A stretch of DNA of 64,000 nucleotides, from contig VYBN01000028.1 of assembly GCA_009844425.1 (NCBI GenBank), forward strand, positions 1 to 64,000, given 5' to 3'. Both the position numbers and the translations under genes were made by a program. The DNA is from Gammaproteobacteria bacterium. Lineage in GTDB: Bacteria; Pseudomonadota; Gammaproteobacteria; Steroidobacterales; Foliamicaceae. This document shows positions 38,920 to 48,160 of this stretch, piece by piece (positions within the stretch are counted from its first letter, which is position 1; every line of letters begins with the position of its first letter). The notes under the pieces are model-generated. The model had not been told where the DNA came from, searched no databases, and was given only the letters and a program-made list of their open reading frames with translations.

Positions 38920-40043
38920 GATGCGCGCCGCTCGCTGCCCTTATCACGTGCCCACTCGAGCCAGCGCGCCCGGCGGGGCTGCTGACGGTCGCCCTGGCCC
39001 TCAAGCTCCCGGGCGAACTGCTTGAGCAGCTTCTTCTGCGAGCTGTTCAGCCCCACCGGGGTTTCCACTTCGATATGGCAAAAGAGGTCGCCCCTGCGTC
39101 CGCCGCGGGCCGGCTTGACGCCGCGATTACGCAGGCGGAAGGTGCGCCCGGACTGGGTGCCGGAGGGGATTTTCAATTTCACGTTTCCGGTCAGTGTCGG
39201 CACTTCCACTTCTCCACCCAGGGCAGCGGTGGTAAAGCTTAATGGAAAGCGGCAGTGCAGATTGGCCCCGTCCCGCTGAAAGAAGGGATGCGGCCGGACG
39301 TTCATTTCCACCAGCAGGTCGCCGGCCGGGCCGCCGCGTTTCCCGGCATTGCCCTTGCCGCGCACGCGGGAACGGTCGCCGGTGTCCACGCCCGGCGGCA
39401 CCTTGAGCGAAATCTCCTCGCTCTTGCGGACCGCACCGTTGCCGGAGCAGTCCCCGCAGGGATCGGACACGACGCGCCCCTCGCCGCCGCATGCGCCGCA
39501 GGTCTGCCGGATGGAAAAGATGCCCTGCCGCACCTGGGTCTGCCCGGCGCCTCCGCAGCGCCCGCAGGTGCTCAACCCGGTCCCGGGCCGGGCCCCGGAG
39601 CCGGAACAGGTGGAACAGGCCACGGTGCGCGGAATGGTGATCCGCACATCGGCGCCGAATATGGCCTGGGTAAAGTCCAGGTCGAGCCGGTAGCGCAGGT
39701 TGGCGCCGCGGCGGGACTGTTGTGCGCCGCCGCGCCGGCCGCCGAAGACTTCGCCGAAGATGTCGCCGAAGATCGTGTTGAAAGGGTCTGCGGACGCGCC
39801 GGCGCCGGCGCCCGCTTCGACGCCTGCATGGCCGAACTGATCGTAGGCGGCGCGCTTTTGCTCGTCGCTCAGGATCTCGTAGGCGCGCTTGGCCTCCTTG
39901 AAGCGGTTCGCGGCTTCCTCGCCCTGGTCGGGATTGCGGTCCGGGTGATAGCGCATGGCCAGGCGCCGGAATGCCTTCTTGACATCCGCTTCCGACGCGT
40001 TGCGGTCCACGCCGAGGACCTCGTAGTAGTCCCGCTCGGCCAT
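38916..40043 (-). CDS. dnaJ: Chaperone protein DnaJ
   Basis: A 375-residue type I Hsp40 that delivers substrates to DnaK. J domain at 1-70 with HPD ([10 protein letters not shown]); Gly/Phe-rich linker; four zinc-finger repeats of the CxxCxGxG kind ([32 protein letters not shown]); then the C-terminal substrate-binding domains. Separated from dnaK by 146 nt that contain palindromic element B. Confidence 0.97.
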   Translation of the reverse strand: MAERDYYEVLGVDRNASEADVKKAFRRLAMRYHPDRNPDQGEEAANRFKEAKRAYEILSDEQKRAAYDQFGHAGVEAGAGAGASADPFNTIFGDIFGEVFGGRRGGAQQSRRGANLRYRLDLDFTQAIFGADVRITIPRTVACSTCSGSGARPGTGLSTCGRCGGAGQTQVRQGIFSIRQTCGACGGEGRVVSDPCGDCSGNGAVRKSEEISLKVPPGVDTGDRSRVRGKGNAGKRGGPAGDLLVEMNVRPHPFFQRDGANLHCRFPLSFTTAALGGEVEVPTLTGNVKLKIPSGTQSGRTFRLRNRGVKPARGGRRGDLFCHIEVETPVGLNSSQKKLLKQFARELEGQGDRQQPRRARWLEWARDKGSERRAS

Positions 40044-40065
40044 TCAGGTTACTCCCTTCGAGTCC

Positions 40066-40172
40066 GCCGTCTCTTCGCCTCCTCCGTCCGGGAGACGCAT
40101 GAATACATCCCTGTAGCTTGCTCCGGCATCCCTGCCTCCAATACTCCCGGACGGAGGAGGCGAAGAGACGGC
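40066..40172. repeat. Conserved-loop palindromic element, copy B (between dnaK and dnaJ)
   Basis: Arms at 40066-40094 and 40144-40172 are perfect 29-nt reverse complements (5' arm begins GCCGTCTCTTCGCC). The 49-nt loop on the plus strand starts ACGCATGAATACATCC and contains GGCATCCCTGCCTCC, matching copies C and E. The right flank GGCTAC recurs next to copies C and F. It lies in the dnaK-dnaJ spacer, so the hairpin would be part of the shared transcript. Confidence 0.8.
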
Positions 40173-40189
40173 TACGGTGTGCGTAGCAA

Positions 40190-42130
40190 TCAGGCGGACT
40201 TCTTCTGGTCGTCCGGCGTAACGTCCTCGAACTCCGCGTCGGTGACGTCGGCGTCATCGCCGCCGGAGTCCATTTCCGGTTCCGCGCCTGCGCCGCCCTG
40301 CTCGGCCTGCGCCTGCTCCTGGTAGACGCGCTGGGCAAGACCCGCCGCGGCCTCGGACAGCGCCCGGCTCTTGGCTTCGATGACCGACCTGTCGTCGCCC
40401 TGAAGCGCCGTCTTCAGGTCGGCGATCGCCGATTCGATGGCGGCGCGCTCGTCCGGCTGCACCTTTTCGCCCAGGTCGGACAGCGCCTTCTCGCTGGAAT
40501 GCACCAGCCCGTCGGCCTGGTTGCGCACATCCACCAGTTCGCGGAACTTGCGGTCCTCCTCGGCATGCATCTCGGCTTCCTGGACCATCTGGTCGATCTC
40601 CTTGTCGGACAGCCCGCTGGAGGCCTTGATCACGATCTTCTGCTCGCGACCGGTGGCCTTGTCCTTGGCCGACACGTTCAGGATGCCGTTGGCGTCGATA
40701 TCGAAGGTCACCTCGATCTGCGGCACGCCGCGCGGCGCCGGCGGGATGTCGGTGAGGTCGAAGCGGCCCAGCGACTTGTTGTCGGCGGCGCGCTGTCGCT
40801 CGCCCTGCAGCACGTGGATCGTCACCGCGGACTGGCCGTCCTCGGCGGTCGAGAACACCTGGTTGGCGCGGGTCGGAATCGTCGTGTTCTTGTCGATCAG
40901 CCGGGTCATGACCTGCCCCAGCGTCTCGATGCCCAGCGACAGCGGGGTCACGTCGAGCAGCAATACGTCCTTGACGCTCCCGGACAGGACGCCGGCCTGG
41001 ATGGCGGCGCCCAGCGCCACGGCCTCGTCGGGATTCACGTCCTTGCGAGGGTCGCGGCCGAAGAAGTCGCGCACGGCTTCCTGGACCTTGGGCATGCGGA
41101 TCTGGCCGCCCACCAGGATCACGTCATTGATGTCGCCCACGGACAGGCCGGCGTCGGACAGCGCCGTGCGGCAGGGTCCGATCGTGCGGTTGATGAGGTC
41201 CTCCACCAGGGCCTCGAGCTTGGCGCGGGTGACCCGGATGTTCATGTGCTTGGGACCGTCCGCGTCGGCGGTGATGAACGGCAGGTTGATTTCCGTCTGC
41301 TGCTGCGTGGACAGTTCGATCTTGGCCTTCTCCGCAGCCTCCTTCAGACGCTGCATGGCCAGCGGGTCCTTGCGGATGTCCACTCCCTGCTCCTTCTCGA
41401 ACTCGCCCGCGAGGTAGTCGATCAGCCGGTTGTCGAAGTCCTCTCCGCCCAGGAATGTGTCGCCGTTGGTGGCCAGCACCTCGAACTGCGTCTCGCCGTC
41501 GATCTCGGCAATCTCGATGATCGAGATATCGAAGGTACCGCCGCCCAGGTCGTAGACGGCGATCTTGCGGTCGCCGCGCTGCTGGCCCATGCCGTAGGCC
41601 AGAGCGGCCGCGGTGGGCTCGTTGATGATGCGCTTGACCTCGAGCCCGGCGATCTTGCCGGCGTCCTTGGTCGCCTGGCGCTGGGAGTCGTTGAAGTAGG
41701 CCGGAACCGTAATCACGGCTTCGGTCACGTCCTCGCCCAGGAAATCCTCGGCGGTTTTCTTCATCTTCTGCAGCACGCGCGCGGAAATCTCGGGCGGCGC
41801 GATCTTGCGCCCCTTGACCTCGACCCAGGCGTCGCCGTTGTCCGACTCCACGAGCTTGTACGGCACCATCTCGGCATCGCGCTGCACGACGCTGTCCTTG
41901 AACCTGCGCCCGATCAGACGCTTGATCGCGTACAGCGTATTGGTGGGATTGGTGATGGCCTGGCGCTTGGCGGACTGGCCCACCAGGACCTGGTCGTCCT
42001 TGGCGAAAGCGACGATCGAAGGCGTGGTGCGGTCGCCTTCGGAATTCTCGATGACCTTGCCCTGCTTGCCGTCCATGACGGCCACGCAGGAATTAGTGGT
42101 CCCCAGATCGATTCCGATTATCTTGCTCAT
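40190..42130 (-). CDS. dnaK: Chaperone protein DnaK (Hsp70)
   Basis: A 646-residue ATP-driven chaperone. Nucleotide-binding domain opens [19 protein letters not shown]; the phosphate-2 motif is [18 protein letters not shown] near 195, and the linker region [16 protein letters not shown] is near 390. The substrate-binding domain and lid follow, ending in the acidic tail [13 protein letters not shown] that is common in proteobacterial DnaK. Its start lies 164 nt after the grpE stop; that spacer contains a 21-bp stem. Confidence 0.98.
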   Translation of the reverse strand: MSKIIGIDLGTTNSCVAVMDGKQGKVIENSEGDRTTPSIVAFAKDDQVLVGQSAKRQAITNPTNTLYAIKRLIGRRFKDSVVQRDAEMVPYKLVESDNGDAWVEVKGRKIAPPEISARVLQKMKKTAEDFLGEDVTEAVITVPAYFNDSQRQATKDAGKIAGLEVKRIINEPTAAALAYGMGQQRGDRKIAVYDLGGGTFDISIIEIAEIDGETQFEVLATNGDTFLGGEDFDNRLIDYLAGEFEKEQGVDIRKDPLAMQRLKEAAEKAKIELSTQQQTEINLPFITADADGPKHMNIRVTRAKLEALVEDLINRTIGPCRTALSDAGLSVGDINDVILVGGQIRMPKVQEAVRDFFGRDPRKDVNPDEAVALGAAIQAGVLSGSVKDVLLLDVTPLSLGIETLGQVMTRLIDKNTTIPTRANQVFSTAEDGQSAVTIHVLQGERQRAADNKSLGRFDLTDIPPAPRGVPQIEVTFDIDANGILNVSAKDKATGREQKIVIKASSGLSDKEIDQMVQEAEMHAEEDRKFRELVDVRNQADGLVHSSEKALSDLGEKVQPDERAAIESAIADLKTALQGDDRSVIEAKSRALSEAAAGLAQRVYQEQAQAEQGGAGAEPEMDSGGDDADVTDAEFEDVTPDDQKKSA

Positions 42131-42223
42131 GCGTTTTTCTCCATGAACTTCAACACATTTGTTACCAATACCCGATATGAGGATTCACGACCCGCAATTC
42201 AACGGGCGGGACGCTGTACCTTC

Positions 42224-42293
42224 GCGCGGTGCTGCACCCTTCCCTCTGGAGCCACTTCGCGACGCTCCTGCCGGGAAGGGTGCAGCACCGCGC
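42224..42293. terminator. Strong hairpin between grpE and dnaK
   Basis: Arms at 42224-42244 and 42273-42293 are perfect 21-nt reverse complements around a 28-nt loop (5' arm begins GCGCGGTGCTGCACCC). It starts 1 nt after the grpE stop on the transcribed strand. There is no run of U after it, so it is not a standard factor-independent terminator; it may attenuate, protect or help process the grpE-dnaK mRNA. Confidence 0.55.
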
Positions 42294-42294
42294 T

Positions 42295-42873
42295 TTAGTC
42301 GTCTGCTTCGTTCGCTGGCTCCGCAGCCGCGGGAGGGCCGGAGCAGACCACGACGCGGGCCGCGCGCAACAGGCGGCCCTGCATGAGATAGCCCTTCTGC
42401 ATGACGGCGATCACGCTGTCGGCAGCCACCGAATCGGACGGCTGCATGCTCACCGCCTCGTGGCGCTCGGGATCGAAGGGCTCGCCCTCGGGATCCACCG
42501 CCTCGACTCCGAACTGCTCCAGAGCCTTAAGGAGCTGGCGGAGCGTGGCCTGCTGACCTTCCAGGAGAGTTTCCGCGGTGGCGCCGTCGGCGGAACTCAG
42601 GCCCAGCTCCAGACTGTCGATGGACGCCAGGAGTTCGCGCGCGATCTGCCGTTGTCCGCGGCCGTACGCATTGCTGATTTCCCTTTGCGCGCGCCGGCGA
42701 ACGTTCTCGGCCTCGGCCACCGCCCGCAGGTGTGCCTCATGCTGTTCGTTGAGCGCGGCCTTGAGGCCCTCGATCTCCTTCGCAGGATCCTCCGGTTCGG
42801 CGGATTCGGCGTTGTCCGCCGCATCCGGCGCGTCTGCCGCTTGCGGCTCTTCGGATTGCTTCCGCTCACTCAT
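42295..42873 (-). CDS. grpE: Nucleotide exchange factor GrpE
   Basis: A 192-residue DnaK cofactor. The acidic, disordered N-terminus is followed by a long coiled coil (HLRAVAEAENVRRRAQREI) and the C-terminal beta domain with VEAVDPEGEPFDPERHEAVS and the ending YLMQGRLLRAARVVV. The ATG at 42873 gives the normal MSERKQ start, with GGGGAAA upstream. An in-frame ATG at 42939 inside the inverted repeat would add 22 residues that do not look like GrpE. Confidence 0.95.
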   Translation of the reverse strand: MSERKQSEEPQAADAPDAADNAESAEPEDPAKEIEGLKAALNEQHEAHLRAVAEAENVRRRAQREISNAYGRGQRQIARELLASIDSLELGLSSADGATAETLLEGQQATLRQLLKALEQFGVEAVDPEGEPFDPERHEAVSMQPSDSVAADSVIAVMQKGYLMQGRLLRAARVVVCSGPPAAAEPANEADD

Positions 42874-42920
42874 CAACGGTTTCCCCTTTGCTGCCGGGAG
42901 CGGGGCGGGCCTGCTCCCCT

Positions 42921-43141
42921 GGCGCCGTGTTACGCCCATATTCTCGCATCAGCGCGTCTCCCATTGCCCAGGGGCGCAACGCGGCCACGAGCCAGGGGCG
43001 TCGCGCCCTTCGGGAGCGAGCGTAGCGCGCCCCCGCGGCGTTGCAGCCGTTCGCAATACGGCGAGTATTCCGTGCCGGCTGCGCCTTGCAGGGACACGCT
43101 ACGCTCGCTCTGATGCGAGAATATGGGCGTAACACGGCGCC
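42921..43141. repeat. 32-bp nested inverted repeat in the grpE/nadK divergent spacer
   Basis: Arms at 42921-42952 and 43110-43141 are perfect 32-nt reverse complements; each, read outward, starts CTGATGCGAGAATATGGG. Inside, 43014-43027 and 43097-43110 form a second 14-bp inverted repeat (GAGCGAGCGTAGCG). The 357-nt spacer (42874-43230) holds nothing else I can name. Because identical arms point at both grpE and nadK, the arms could carry promoter or operator sites for both. Confidence 0.7.
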
Positions 43142-43230
43142 GGTTTCCATGCCGGGGTACTATGGTGCATTATTCCTCTTTTTCAAGCCGCAGCCGCCTG
43201 TTGGACTGCCGCCGAGAAAAGGTTCCGCAA

Positions 43231-44094
43231 ATGCCGAAAATCCAGTTCCAGAGGGTGGCGATTCTCGCCCGCGACGGGCACGACGCCATCGCGCAGGCGG
43301 CCGGCGAACTGGCGGCCCATCTGACCGAACTCGGATGCTCGGCAACGCTCGCGCACGGCCAGGAGAACCCGGCGGCCGCGCAGGAGGCCCAGTTGATAAT
43401 CGCGATGGGTGGGGACGGCGCCATGCTGCGCGCGGCGCAGGTCGCCGTGCAGCGGAACACTCCCCTGCTGGGCGTCAACCTGGGCCGGCTCGGGTTCCTG
43501 GCCGACCTGGGCCAGGAACGATTTGAAACGGAACTGTCCGCGCTGCTGGCCGGCCAGTATTTTTCGGAACGCCGGATGCTGCTGAATGCCCGGCTGACCC
43601 GCAGGAAAGGCAAGGCCCTGCGCGCCACGGCGGTCAACGATGTGGTCGCGCATCGCAGCGGCGGCGCCCGAATCCTTGAACTTTCGACCACGGTCGACGG
43701 GCGCCATATCGCCACCCACCGCGGCGACGGATTTATCGCCGCCACGCCCACCGGCTCCACCGCCTACGCGATGAGTTGCGGGGGGCCCATCGTCGATCCG
43801 CGCCTCGACGCCACCGTGCTGGTGCCGATCTGCCCGCACAAGCTGGACGACCGTCCGCTGGTGATTCCGGGCGCCGCAAAGCTGGCGCTGGCGATCCCGG
43901 CGGACACCGGAATCACCGCGGCCGTGAGTTGCGACGGCGTCGATCTGGGCGTCCTGGAATACGGCCAGACGCTGCACGTGTCCCGCTCCTCGCGCCGGCT
44001 CAAGCTGATCCATCCGTCCGACTACAACTATTTCTCGGTGCTTCGCGAGAAGCTCAACTGGGCCAAGGGGCCCGCGACGCAAGACGCCGGCTAG
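43231..44094 (+). CDS. nadK: NAD kinase
   Basis: A 287-residue kinase making NADP+ from NAD+ and ATP. The GGDG motif is in LIIAMGGDGAMLRAAQ near 57-72, then LGVNLGRLGFLADL, and the second family motif GDGFIAATPTGSTAYAMSCGGP near 172. Length is normal. The ATG at 43231 follows the spacer with the 32-bp inverted repeat; a longer in-frame start at 43123 inside that repeat is rejected. recN starts 4 nt later. Confidence 0.95.
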   Translation: MPKIQFQRVAILARDGHDAIAQAAGELAAHLTELGCSATLAHGQENPAAAQEAQLIIAMGGDGAMLRAAQVAVQRNTPLLGVNLGRLGFLADLGQERFETELSALLAGQYFSERRMLLNARLTRRKGKALRATAVNDVVAHRSGGARILELSTTVDGRHIATHRGDGFIAATPTGSTAYAMSCGGPIVDPRLDATVLVPICPHKLDDRPLVIPGAAKLALAIPADTGITAAVSCDGVDLGVLEYGQTLHVSRSSRRLKLIHPSDYNYFSVLREKLNWAKGPATQDAG

Positions 44095-44098
44095 ATTC

Positions 44099-45808
44099 GT
44101 GCTGACCCACCTGGCCATCCGCAACCTGGCTGTGGTCGATTCCGCCGAACTGGACATGGAACCGGGATTCACCGCGCTGACCGGAGAGACCGGCGCGGGA
44201 AAGTCCATCCTGGTGGAGGCGCTGTCGCTGGCCACCGGCGAGCGCGCCGACTCGAACCAGGTGCGCACCGGCGAAACGCAGGCGGACGTGACCGCCTGTT
44301 TCGAGGTTTCCGAGTCAACGCCGCTGCCTTCCTGGGCCGGCGATTACGACCTCGCCGGCGAGTGCATCATGCGACGGGTCATCCGCGCCGACGGGCGCTC
44401 GCGCGGCTCCCTGAACGGCGTGCCGGTCCCCGCCCGCCGCTTGCGCGAGCTGGGCGCCTGCATCGTGGACATCTCCGGGCAGAAGGCGCACCAGGCATTG
44501 CTTCACACCGGGGCGCAACTGCGCATCCTGGACGAGTTCGGAGGGCTGTCCGAATCCGTGGAAGAGTTTTCGGCGCGCTACCAGGAACTGCGCGACGCGG
44601 AACGTGAATGCGACTCCCTGAATCAGCGCGCCGGCGAGCGCGCCGCGCGCCAGGACCTGCTGAACAGCTGGATCGGCGAACTCGAAGCACTGAACCCCCA
44701 GGCGGGCGAATTGGAGAAACTGGACCGCATTCGCCTGCGCCTCGCCAATCGGGCGCGCCTGCTCGAAACGGCAGGCAGCGCCCTCGATGCGCTGCGCGAG
44801 AGCGAACACTCCGCCGGCAGCGCGCTGGCTTCCGCCCGCCAGGCGCTCGAGAGTGCCGGCGAATTCGAGCCCGGCCTCCGCGAGGCGGCTCGGCTGCTCA
44901 GCGAATCGGAAGTGCTGGTCGACGAGGCGGTTGCCTCGATTCAGGATATCGGCATGGACCTGGAAGAAGAGGACGGCAATCTTGACGAAGTCCAGCAACG
45001 GCGTCAGGCGCTCCTTGCGGTAGCCCGCAAGCACGGCCGCAGCCAGGAGGAACTGCCCGGGCTGGCCGCGGAACTGAAAGCCGAGAAAGAAGGCCTGGAA
45101 TCGCTGGACGAACAGCTTTCGCGGGCGCTCGAGCGTCGCGACGCGCTGCGGCGGAAAACGGAGGACGGCGCCGCCGCCCTGTCCAAGGCCCGCAGGCGGG
45201 CGGCGACGGATTTTGCCCGCGCGGTAACCGATCGCATGCAGGGCCTGGCGATGGAAGGCGGATCGCTGTCCGTGCGCTTCGGCGAGACCGGCGCTCCGGG
45301 ACGCAGGGGAAGCGACCGGGTGGAATTGCTGGTGGCGCTCAATCCCGGTCAGGCCGCGCGTCCGCTGGCGCGCTGCGCCTCTGGCGGCGAATTGGCCCGG
45401 ATCGGACTGGCGATCCAGCTTGCGGCGGTCGGCGCCCGACAGCCGCCCACCATGGTTTTCGATGAAGTGGACTCCGGAATCGGCGGCCGGGTGGCCGAAG
45501 TGGTGGGCGCCGGCCTGGCGGAACTCGGCGAGCGCGGCCAGGTGCTCTGCGTGACCCATCTCCCGCAGGTCGCCAGCCAGGCCGGGCGGCAGATCCGGGT
45601 GAGCAAGATCGTGCGCGACGGCGGCACGCGAACGGTGTCCGCGCAACTGGCCGAAAGCGAACGGGTACGGGAAGTAGCGCGTATGCTTGGGGGTGTGGAG
45701 ATCACGCCCCGGACCCTGGCCCACGCCGAGGAGATGCTCGCGCGCGGGCGCGTCAGGCAGACGCCGGGCGCGGGATCGCATGCGGGCGCGGCGGCGGCAG
45801 TCAAGTGA
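44099..45808 (+). CDS. recN: DNA repair protein RecN
   Basis: A 569-residue SMC-like ATPase of double-strand-break repair. Starts with GTG: MLTHLAIRNLAVVDSAELDM, then Walker A TGETGAGKSILVEAL near 30-44. Two coiled-coil arms span about 150-370. The ABC signature CASGGELARIGLAIQL and Walker B TMVFDEVDSGIGG are in the C-terminal part. Slightly longer than E. coli RecN because of the tail. Its last 4 nt overlap fur. Confidence 0.96.
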   Translation: MLTHLAIRNLAVVDSAELDMEPGFTALTGETGAGKSILVEALSLATGERADSNQVRTGETQADVTACFEVSESTPLPSWAGDYDLAGECIMRRVIRADGRSRGSLNGVPVPARRLRELGACIVDISGQKAHQALLHTGAQLRILDEFGGLSESVEEFSARYQELRDAERECDSLNQRAGERAARQDLLNSWIGELEALNPQAGELEKLDRIRLRLANRARLLETAGSALDALRESEHSAGSALASARQALESAGEFEPGLREAARLLSESEVLVDEAVASIQDIGMDLEEEDGNLDEVQQRRQALLAVARKHGRSQEELPGLAAELKAEKEGLESLDEQLSRALERRDALRRKTEDGAAALSKARRRAATDFARAVTDRMQGLAMEGGSLSVRFGETGAPGRRGSDRVELLVALNPGQAARPLARCASGGELARIGLAIQLAAVGARQPPTMVFDEVDSGIGGRVAEVVGAGLAELGERGQVLCVTHLPQVASQAGRQIRVSKIVRDGGTRTVSAQLAESERVREVARMLGGVEITPRTLAHAEEMLARGRVRQTPGAGSHAGAAAAVK

Positions 45809-46218
45809 CCAGGAACGTACCGCGCAAGAACCTTCAGGCTGTTGGCCTGAAGGTCACCCAGCCCAGGCTCAGCATATTTCGCGTGCTGGCGCAAAGCAGC
45901 GAACGCCACCTGAGCGCCGACGACATCCACCTTAAGCTGGCGGCGGACGACAACGAGATTCCCCTGGCGACGATCTACCGGGTGTTGACGCAGTTCGAAC
46001 AGGCGGGCCTGGTCACGCGGCACAACTTCGAGAGCGGCCATTCCGTGTTCGAGCTCGACTCGGGCGATCACCACGACCACATGATCTGCATCGACACCGG
46101 GGAGGTCATTGAATTCGTCAACGAGGACATCGAGCGCCTGCAGGAAGAAGTCGTGCGGTCGGCGGGATACGAACTGATCGACCACAGCCTGGTCCTGTAC
46201 GTGCGAAAACGGCATTGA
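45805..46218 (+). CDS. fur: Ferric uptake regulator Fur
   Basis: A 137-residue iron-responsive repressor. N-terminal winged helix (NLQAVGLKVTQPRLSIFRVL, then the recognition helix region LATIYRVLTQFEQAGLV). Metal-binding HHDHMICIDTGEVIEF is in the dimerisation domain. The C-terminal CxxC zinc pair found in some Fur proteins is absent, as in many Pseudomonas-type Fur. The GTG start overlaps the recN stop; the order recN-fur-bamE matches Pseudomonas-like genomes. Confidence 0.95.
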   Translation: MTRNVPRKNLQAVGLKVTQPRLSIFRVLAQSSERHLSADDIHLKLAADDNEIPLATIYRVLTQFEQAGLVTRHNFESGHSVFELDSGDHHDHMICIDTGEVIEFVNEDIERLQEEVVRSAGYELIDHSLVLYVRKRH

Positions 46219-46246
46219 CCCGAACAGCCGCAGCGCTTCGATCCCG

Positions 46247-46350
46247 CCTGTTCTTGCCCCCTGCATCCGGGGGACGCATGAATCCATCCATGGAGCTCGG
46301 TTCCGCCATCCCTGGCTCACAAGCCCCCGAATGCAGGGGGCAAGAACAGG
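46247..46350. repeat. Conserved-loop palindromic element, copy C (between fur and bamE)
   Basis: Arms at 46247-46273 and 46324-46350 pair over 27 nt with one mismatch (5' arm begins CCTGTTCTTGCCCC). The 50-nt loop starts ACGCATGAATCCATCC and contains GGTTCCGCCATCCCTGGCTC; it matches the reverse complement of the copy E loop at 43 of 50 positions. Left flank CGCTTCGATCCCG and right flank GGCTAC recur at other copies. Confidence 0.8.
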
Positions 46351-46387
46351 CTACCGCGGAGCCCCGCTGATATACTCCGGCTCCGCC

Positions 46388-46717
46388 ATGAGTCCTTGCA
46401 GCCGCCTCAGTCAAATGCGCCGCCTGGTGGTGATCGCCGCAGCCGGTGCGCTGCTGGCGGGCTGCGTCTACAAGGTCAGCATCTACCAGGGATGGATCAC
46501 CGATCCCGGCGATATCGACAAGGTGGAAATGGGGATGACCCGCGAGCAGGTCGCCTATCTGCTGGGCACACCGACGGTGCGCGACCCGTTTCACGCCGAT
46601 CGCTGGGACTACGTGTTCACGCCCGGGACCCTCGAAGGCGAGCGCAGCATCGTCATGATCGAATTCTCGGACGAAGGCGTAAGTTCGATCGAAATCACGC
46701 CCCTGCCCGCCGGCTAG
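46388..46717 (+). CDS. bamE: Outer-membrane assembly lipoprotein BamE (SmpA/OmlA)
   Basis: A 109-residue lipoprotein of the BAM complex, which inserts beta-barrel proteins. A short N-terminus leads to the signal peptide RRLVVIAAAGALLAGC with lipobox LAGC. The SmpA/OmlA domain follows: KVEMGMTREQVAYLLGTPTVRDPFH and the C-terminal strand region. An alternative start is the ATG at 46415 just before the signal peptide. Position next to fur and rnfH is canonical. Confidence 0.93.
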   Translation: MSPCSRLSQMRRLVVIAAAGALLAGCVYKVSIYQGWITDPGDIDKVEMGMTREQVAYLLGTPTVRDPFHADRWDYVFTPGTLEGERSIVMIEFSDEGVSSIEITPLPAG

Positions 46718-46718
46718 C

Positions 46719-46785
46719 AGGCGGGAGGGCGTCCCGCCCTCCACGAAGGCGGGACGCTGCGAGGGACATGCCCTCGCTCCCAGGC
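46719..46785. repeat. Twin-hairpin intergenic repeat, copy 2
   Basis: Two hairpins in tandem: GGCGGGAGGGCGTCCCGCC at 46720-46738 and GCGAGGG-ACATG-CCCTCGC at 46758-46776. The order and sequence match the reverse complement of 6069-6164. It fills the gap between the convergent bamE and rnfH genes, where it could act as a two-way terminator. Confidence 0.6.
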
Positions 46786-46786
46786 G

Positions 46787-47062
46787 TTATTTCGCCGCCA
46801 GGCGCCGCGCCTCCATCGGATCGTTTTCCAGCGGCCGGTAGACCTCCAGCCGGTCGCCGTCCAGCAGACGGTAATCATCGGCCACCGCCGCGCCGAACAC
46901 GCCGAGCGGACAGCTCACCGCGTCGATTTCCGGGAAGAGCGCGTCGATGCAGGAAAGCACGACCGCACGCCGCGCCGTCGAGCCGGCGGGCACGCGCAGC
47001 GACAGGACACGTTGTGCGCCCGGCAGGGCGTAGCTCACTTCGATGGCGATTTCGTCAGCCAT
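46787..47062 (-). CDS. rnfH: RnfH family ubiquitin-like protein
   Basis: A 91-residue beta-grasp protein (IEVSYALPGAQRVLSLRVPAG at the start, DYRLLDGDRLEVYRPLENDPMEARRLAA at the end), typical of RnfH/UPF0125. Its function is not settled; it is nearly always next to ratA, as here. The ATG at 47062 gives the family start MADEIAIEVSY and overlaps the ratA end by 8 nt; the longer open frame is out of phase with any known extension. Confidence 0.9.
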   Translation of the reverse strand: MADEIAIEVSYALPGAQRVLSLRVPAGSTARRAVVLSCIDALFPEIDAVSCPLGVFGAAVADDYRLLDGDRLEVYRPLENDPMEARRLAAK

Positions 47063-47492
47063 GACGGGAGGCGATCTCCCTGGCACGCCTGAGAAAGTCC
47101 TGGACCAGGCGGTCGCACAAGGCCTCGAAGCTCGGCCGCAGCAACAGGTCCTGGGCCCGGCTGGCGAACTCGAATTCGATACGCAGCGATACCCTGCAGC
47201 CCGAGCCGGCCGGTTCGAATCGCCACTCACCGCTCAAATGACGAAAAGGCCCCTCGCTCAGGTTCATGACCAGCCGGCGCGGCCTTTCCATCCGGTTCAG
47301 TGTGGTCAGGCGCTGCTTGAACACACCGCCCTTGAGGTCCAGGCTGGCCAGCGCCTCGCGCTCGTCCTGACGGTGAATCTCGGCGCCGGCGCAGCCGCGA
47401 AGAAAACGCGGGTAGTCTTCCACTGCGGCCACGAGATCGAAAACAGTCTCGGGCGAACCCGGCGTCAGGGCCTCTCGCGATATTTCACGCAT
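47055..47492 (-). CDS. ratA: RatA / ubiquinone-binding START-domain protein (SRPBCC superfamily)
   Basis: A 145-residue START/polyketide-cyclase-fold protein. Opens MREISREALTPGSPETVFDL, has VEDYPRFLRGCAGAEIH near 24-40 and ends with FEALCDRLVQDFLRRAREI. In E. coli the homologue is called RatA and inhibits 70S formation; the wider COQ10 family binds ubiquinone. It is divergent from smpB (48-nt spacer) and overlaps rnfH, the conserved gammaproteobacterial arrangement. Confidence 0.92.
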   Translation of the reverse strand: MREISREALTPGSPETVFDLVAAVEDYPRFLRGCAGAEIHRQDEREALASLDLKGGVFKQRLTTLNRMERPRRLVMNLSEGPFRHLSGEWRFEPAGSGCRVSLRIEFEFASRAQDLLLRPSFEALCDRLVQDFLRRAREIASRHG

Positions 47493-47540
47493 TCGTTTTA
47501 TGATGCCGCCTGCGCGCTGATGCGACAATATGAGCCTGAC

Positions 47541-48020
47541 ATGGCGCGCAAACCACAACCGGGACGAATCGCGGCAAATCGCCGCGCCTACCGCAACTTC
47601 CAGATCCTCGAGGAACACGACGCCGGGCTTGCGTTGCTGGGCTGGGAGGTCAAGGCCCTGCGCGCCAACCGCGCCAGCCTTGCGGAAGCATTCGTGGCCA
47701 TTCGCGATCGCGAAGCCTGGCTGACCGGCGCCAACTTCGCGCCGCTGCCGAACGCCAGCGTCCACCCGCCCCCGGTGCCCGACCGCAGCCGCAAGCTGCT
47801 CCTGCACCGCAATCAGATCGACCGGCTGGCCGGAAAAGTGCAGCAGCGAGGGCTCACCCTGATTCCGCTGGCCCTTTACTGGAGCGGATCGAAGGTAAAG
47901 CTGCGCATCGGCCTGGGAAGGGGGCGCAAGCAGTATGACAAGCGCCGGCTGGACCAGGAACGCGACTGGCAGCGGGAGAAACAGCGGCTTGCGCGGCACG
48001 CGGCGCAGGGGCGCTGGTGA
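47541..48020 (+). CDS. smpB: SsrA-binding protein SmpB
   Basis: A 159-residue tmRNA partner in trans-translation, which rescues stalled ribosomes. Family blocks: ANRRAYRNFQILEEHDAGL, LLGWEVKALRANRASLAEAF, then RKLLLHRNQIDRLAGKVQQ, and the basic C-terminal tail GRKQYDKRRLDQERDWQRE. The ATG at 47541 is the canonical start. No tmRNA gene follows in the window. The 30 nt over its start resemble the outward-facing box in front of nadK and grpE. Confidence 0.96.
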   Translation: MARKPQPGRIAANRRAYRNFQILEEHDAGLALLGWEVKALRANRASLAEAFVAIRDREAWLTGANFAPLPNASVHPPPVPDRSRKLLLHRNQIDRLAGKVQQRGLTLIPLALYWSGSKVKLRIGLGRGRKQYDKRRLDQERDWQREKQRLARHAAQGRW

Positions 48021-48160
48021 AATCGGCAAGTTTTCCGACGCCGGACAGTATACATATCAACCTGCCCGATTCGGAAGGAGAAAACGAGCGCGCTTGCCGG
48101 TCCATGAGTGTTAGCATGGCCCGCGCCTGACTTCACGGCCACTCAATCAGGAGATTCCGC

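Noticed and set aside
40499-42298. A 599-residue plus-strand frame opposite dnaK
   Set aside because: This kind of dnaK antisense frame is a known annotation trap; no domain or ribosome site supports it.
42874-43230. N-terminal extensions of GrpE and NadK that both begin MGVTRR inside the 32-bp inverted repeat
   Set aside because: Both are in frame only because the arms are identical; the added residues do not look like either family, and good starts exist at 42873 and 43231.
48021-48160. A tmRNA gene next to smpB
   Set aside because: The 140-nt gap lacks the tRNA-Ala-like ends and tag-peptide frame; it only holds the leader of the barrel gene.
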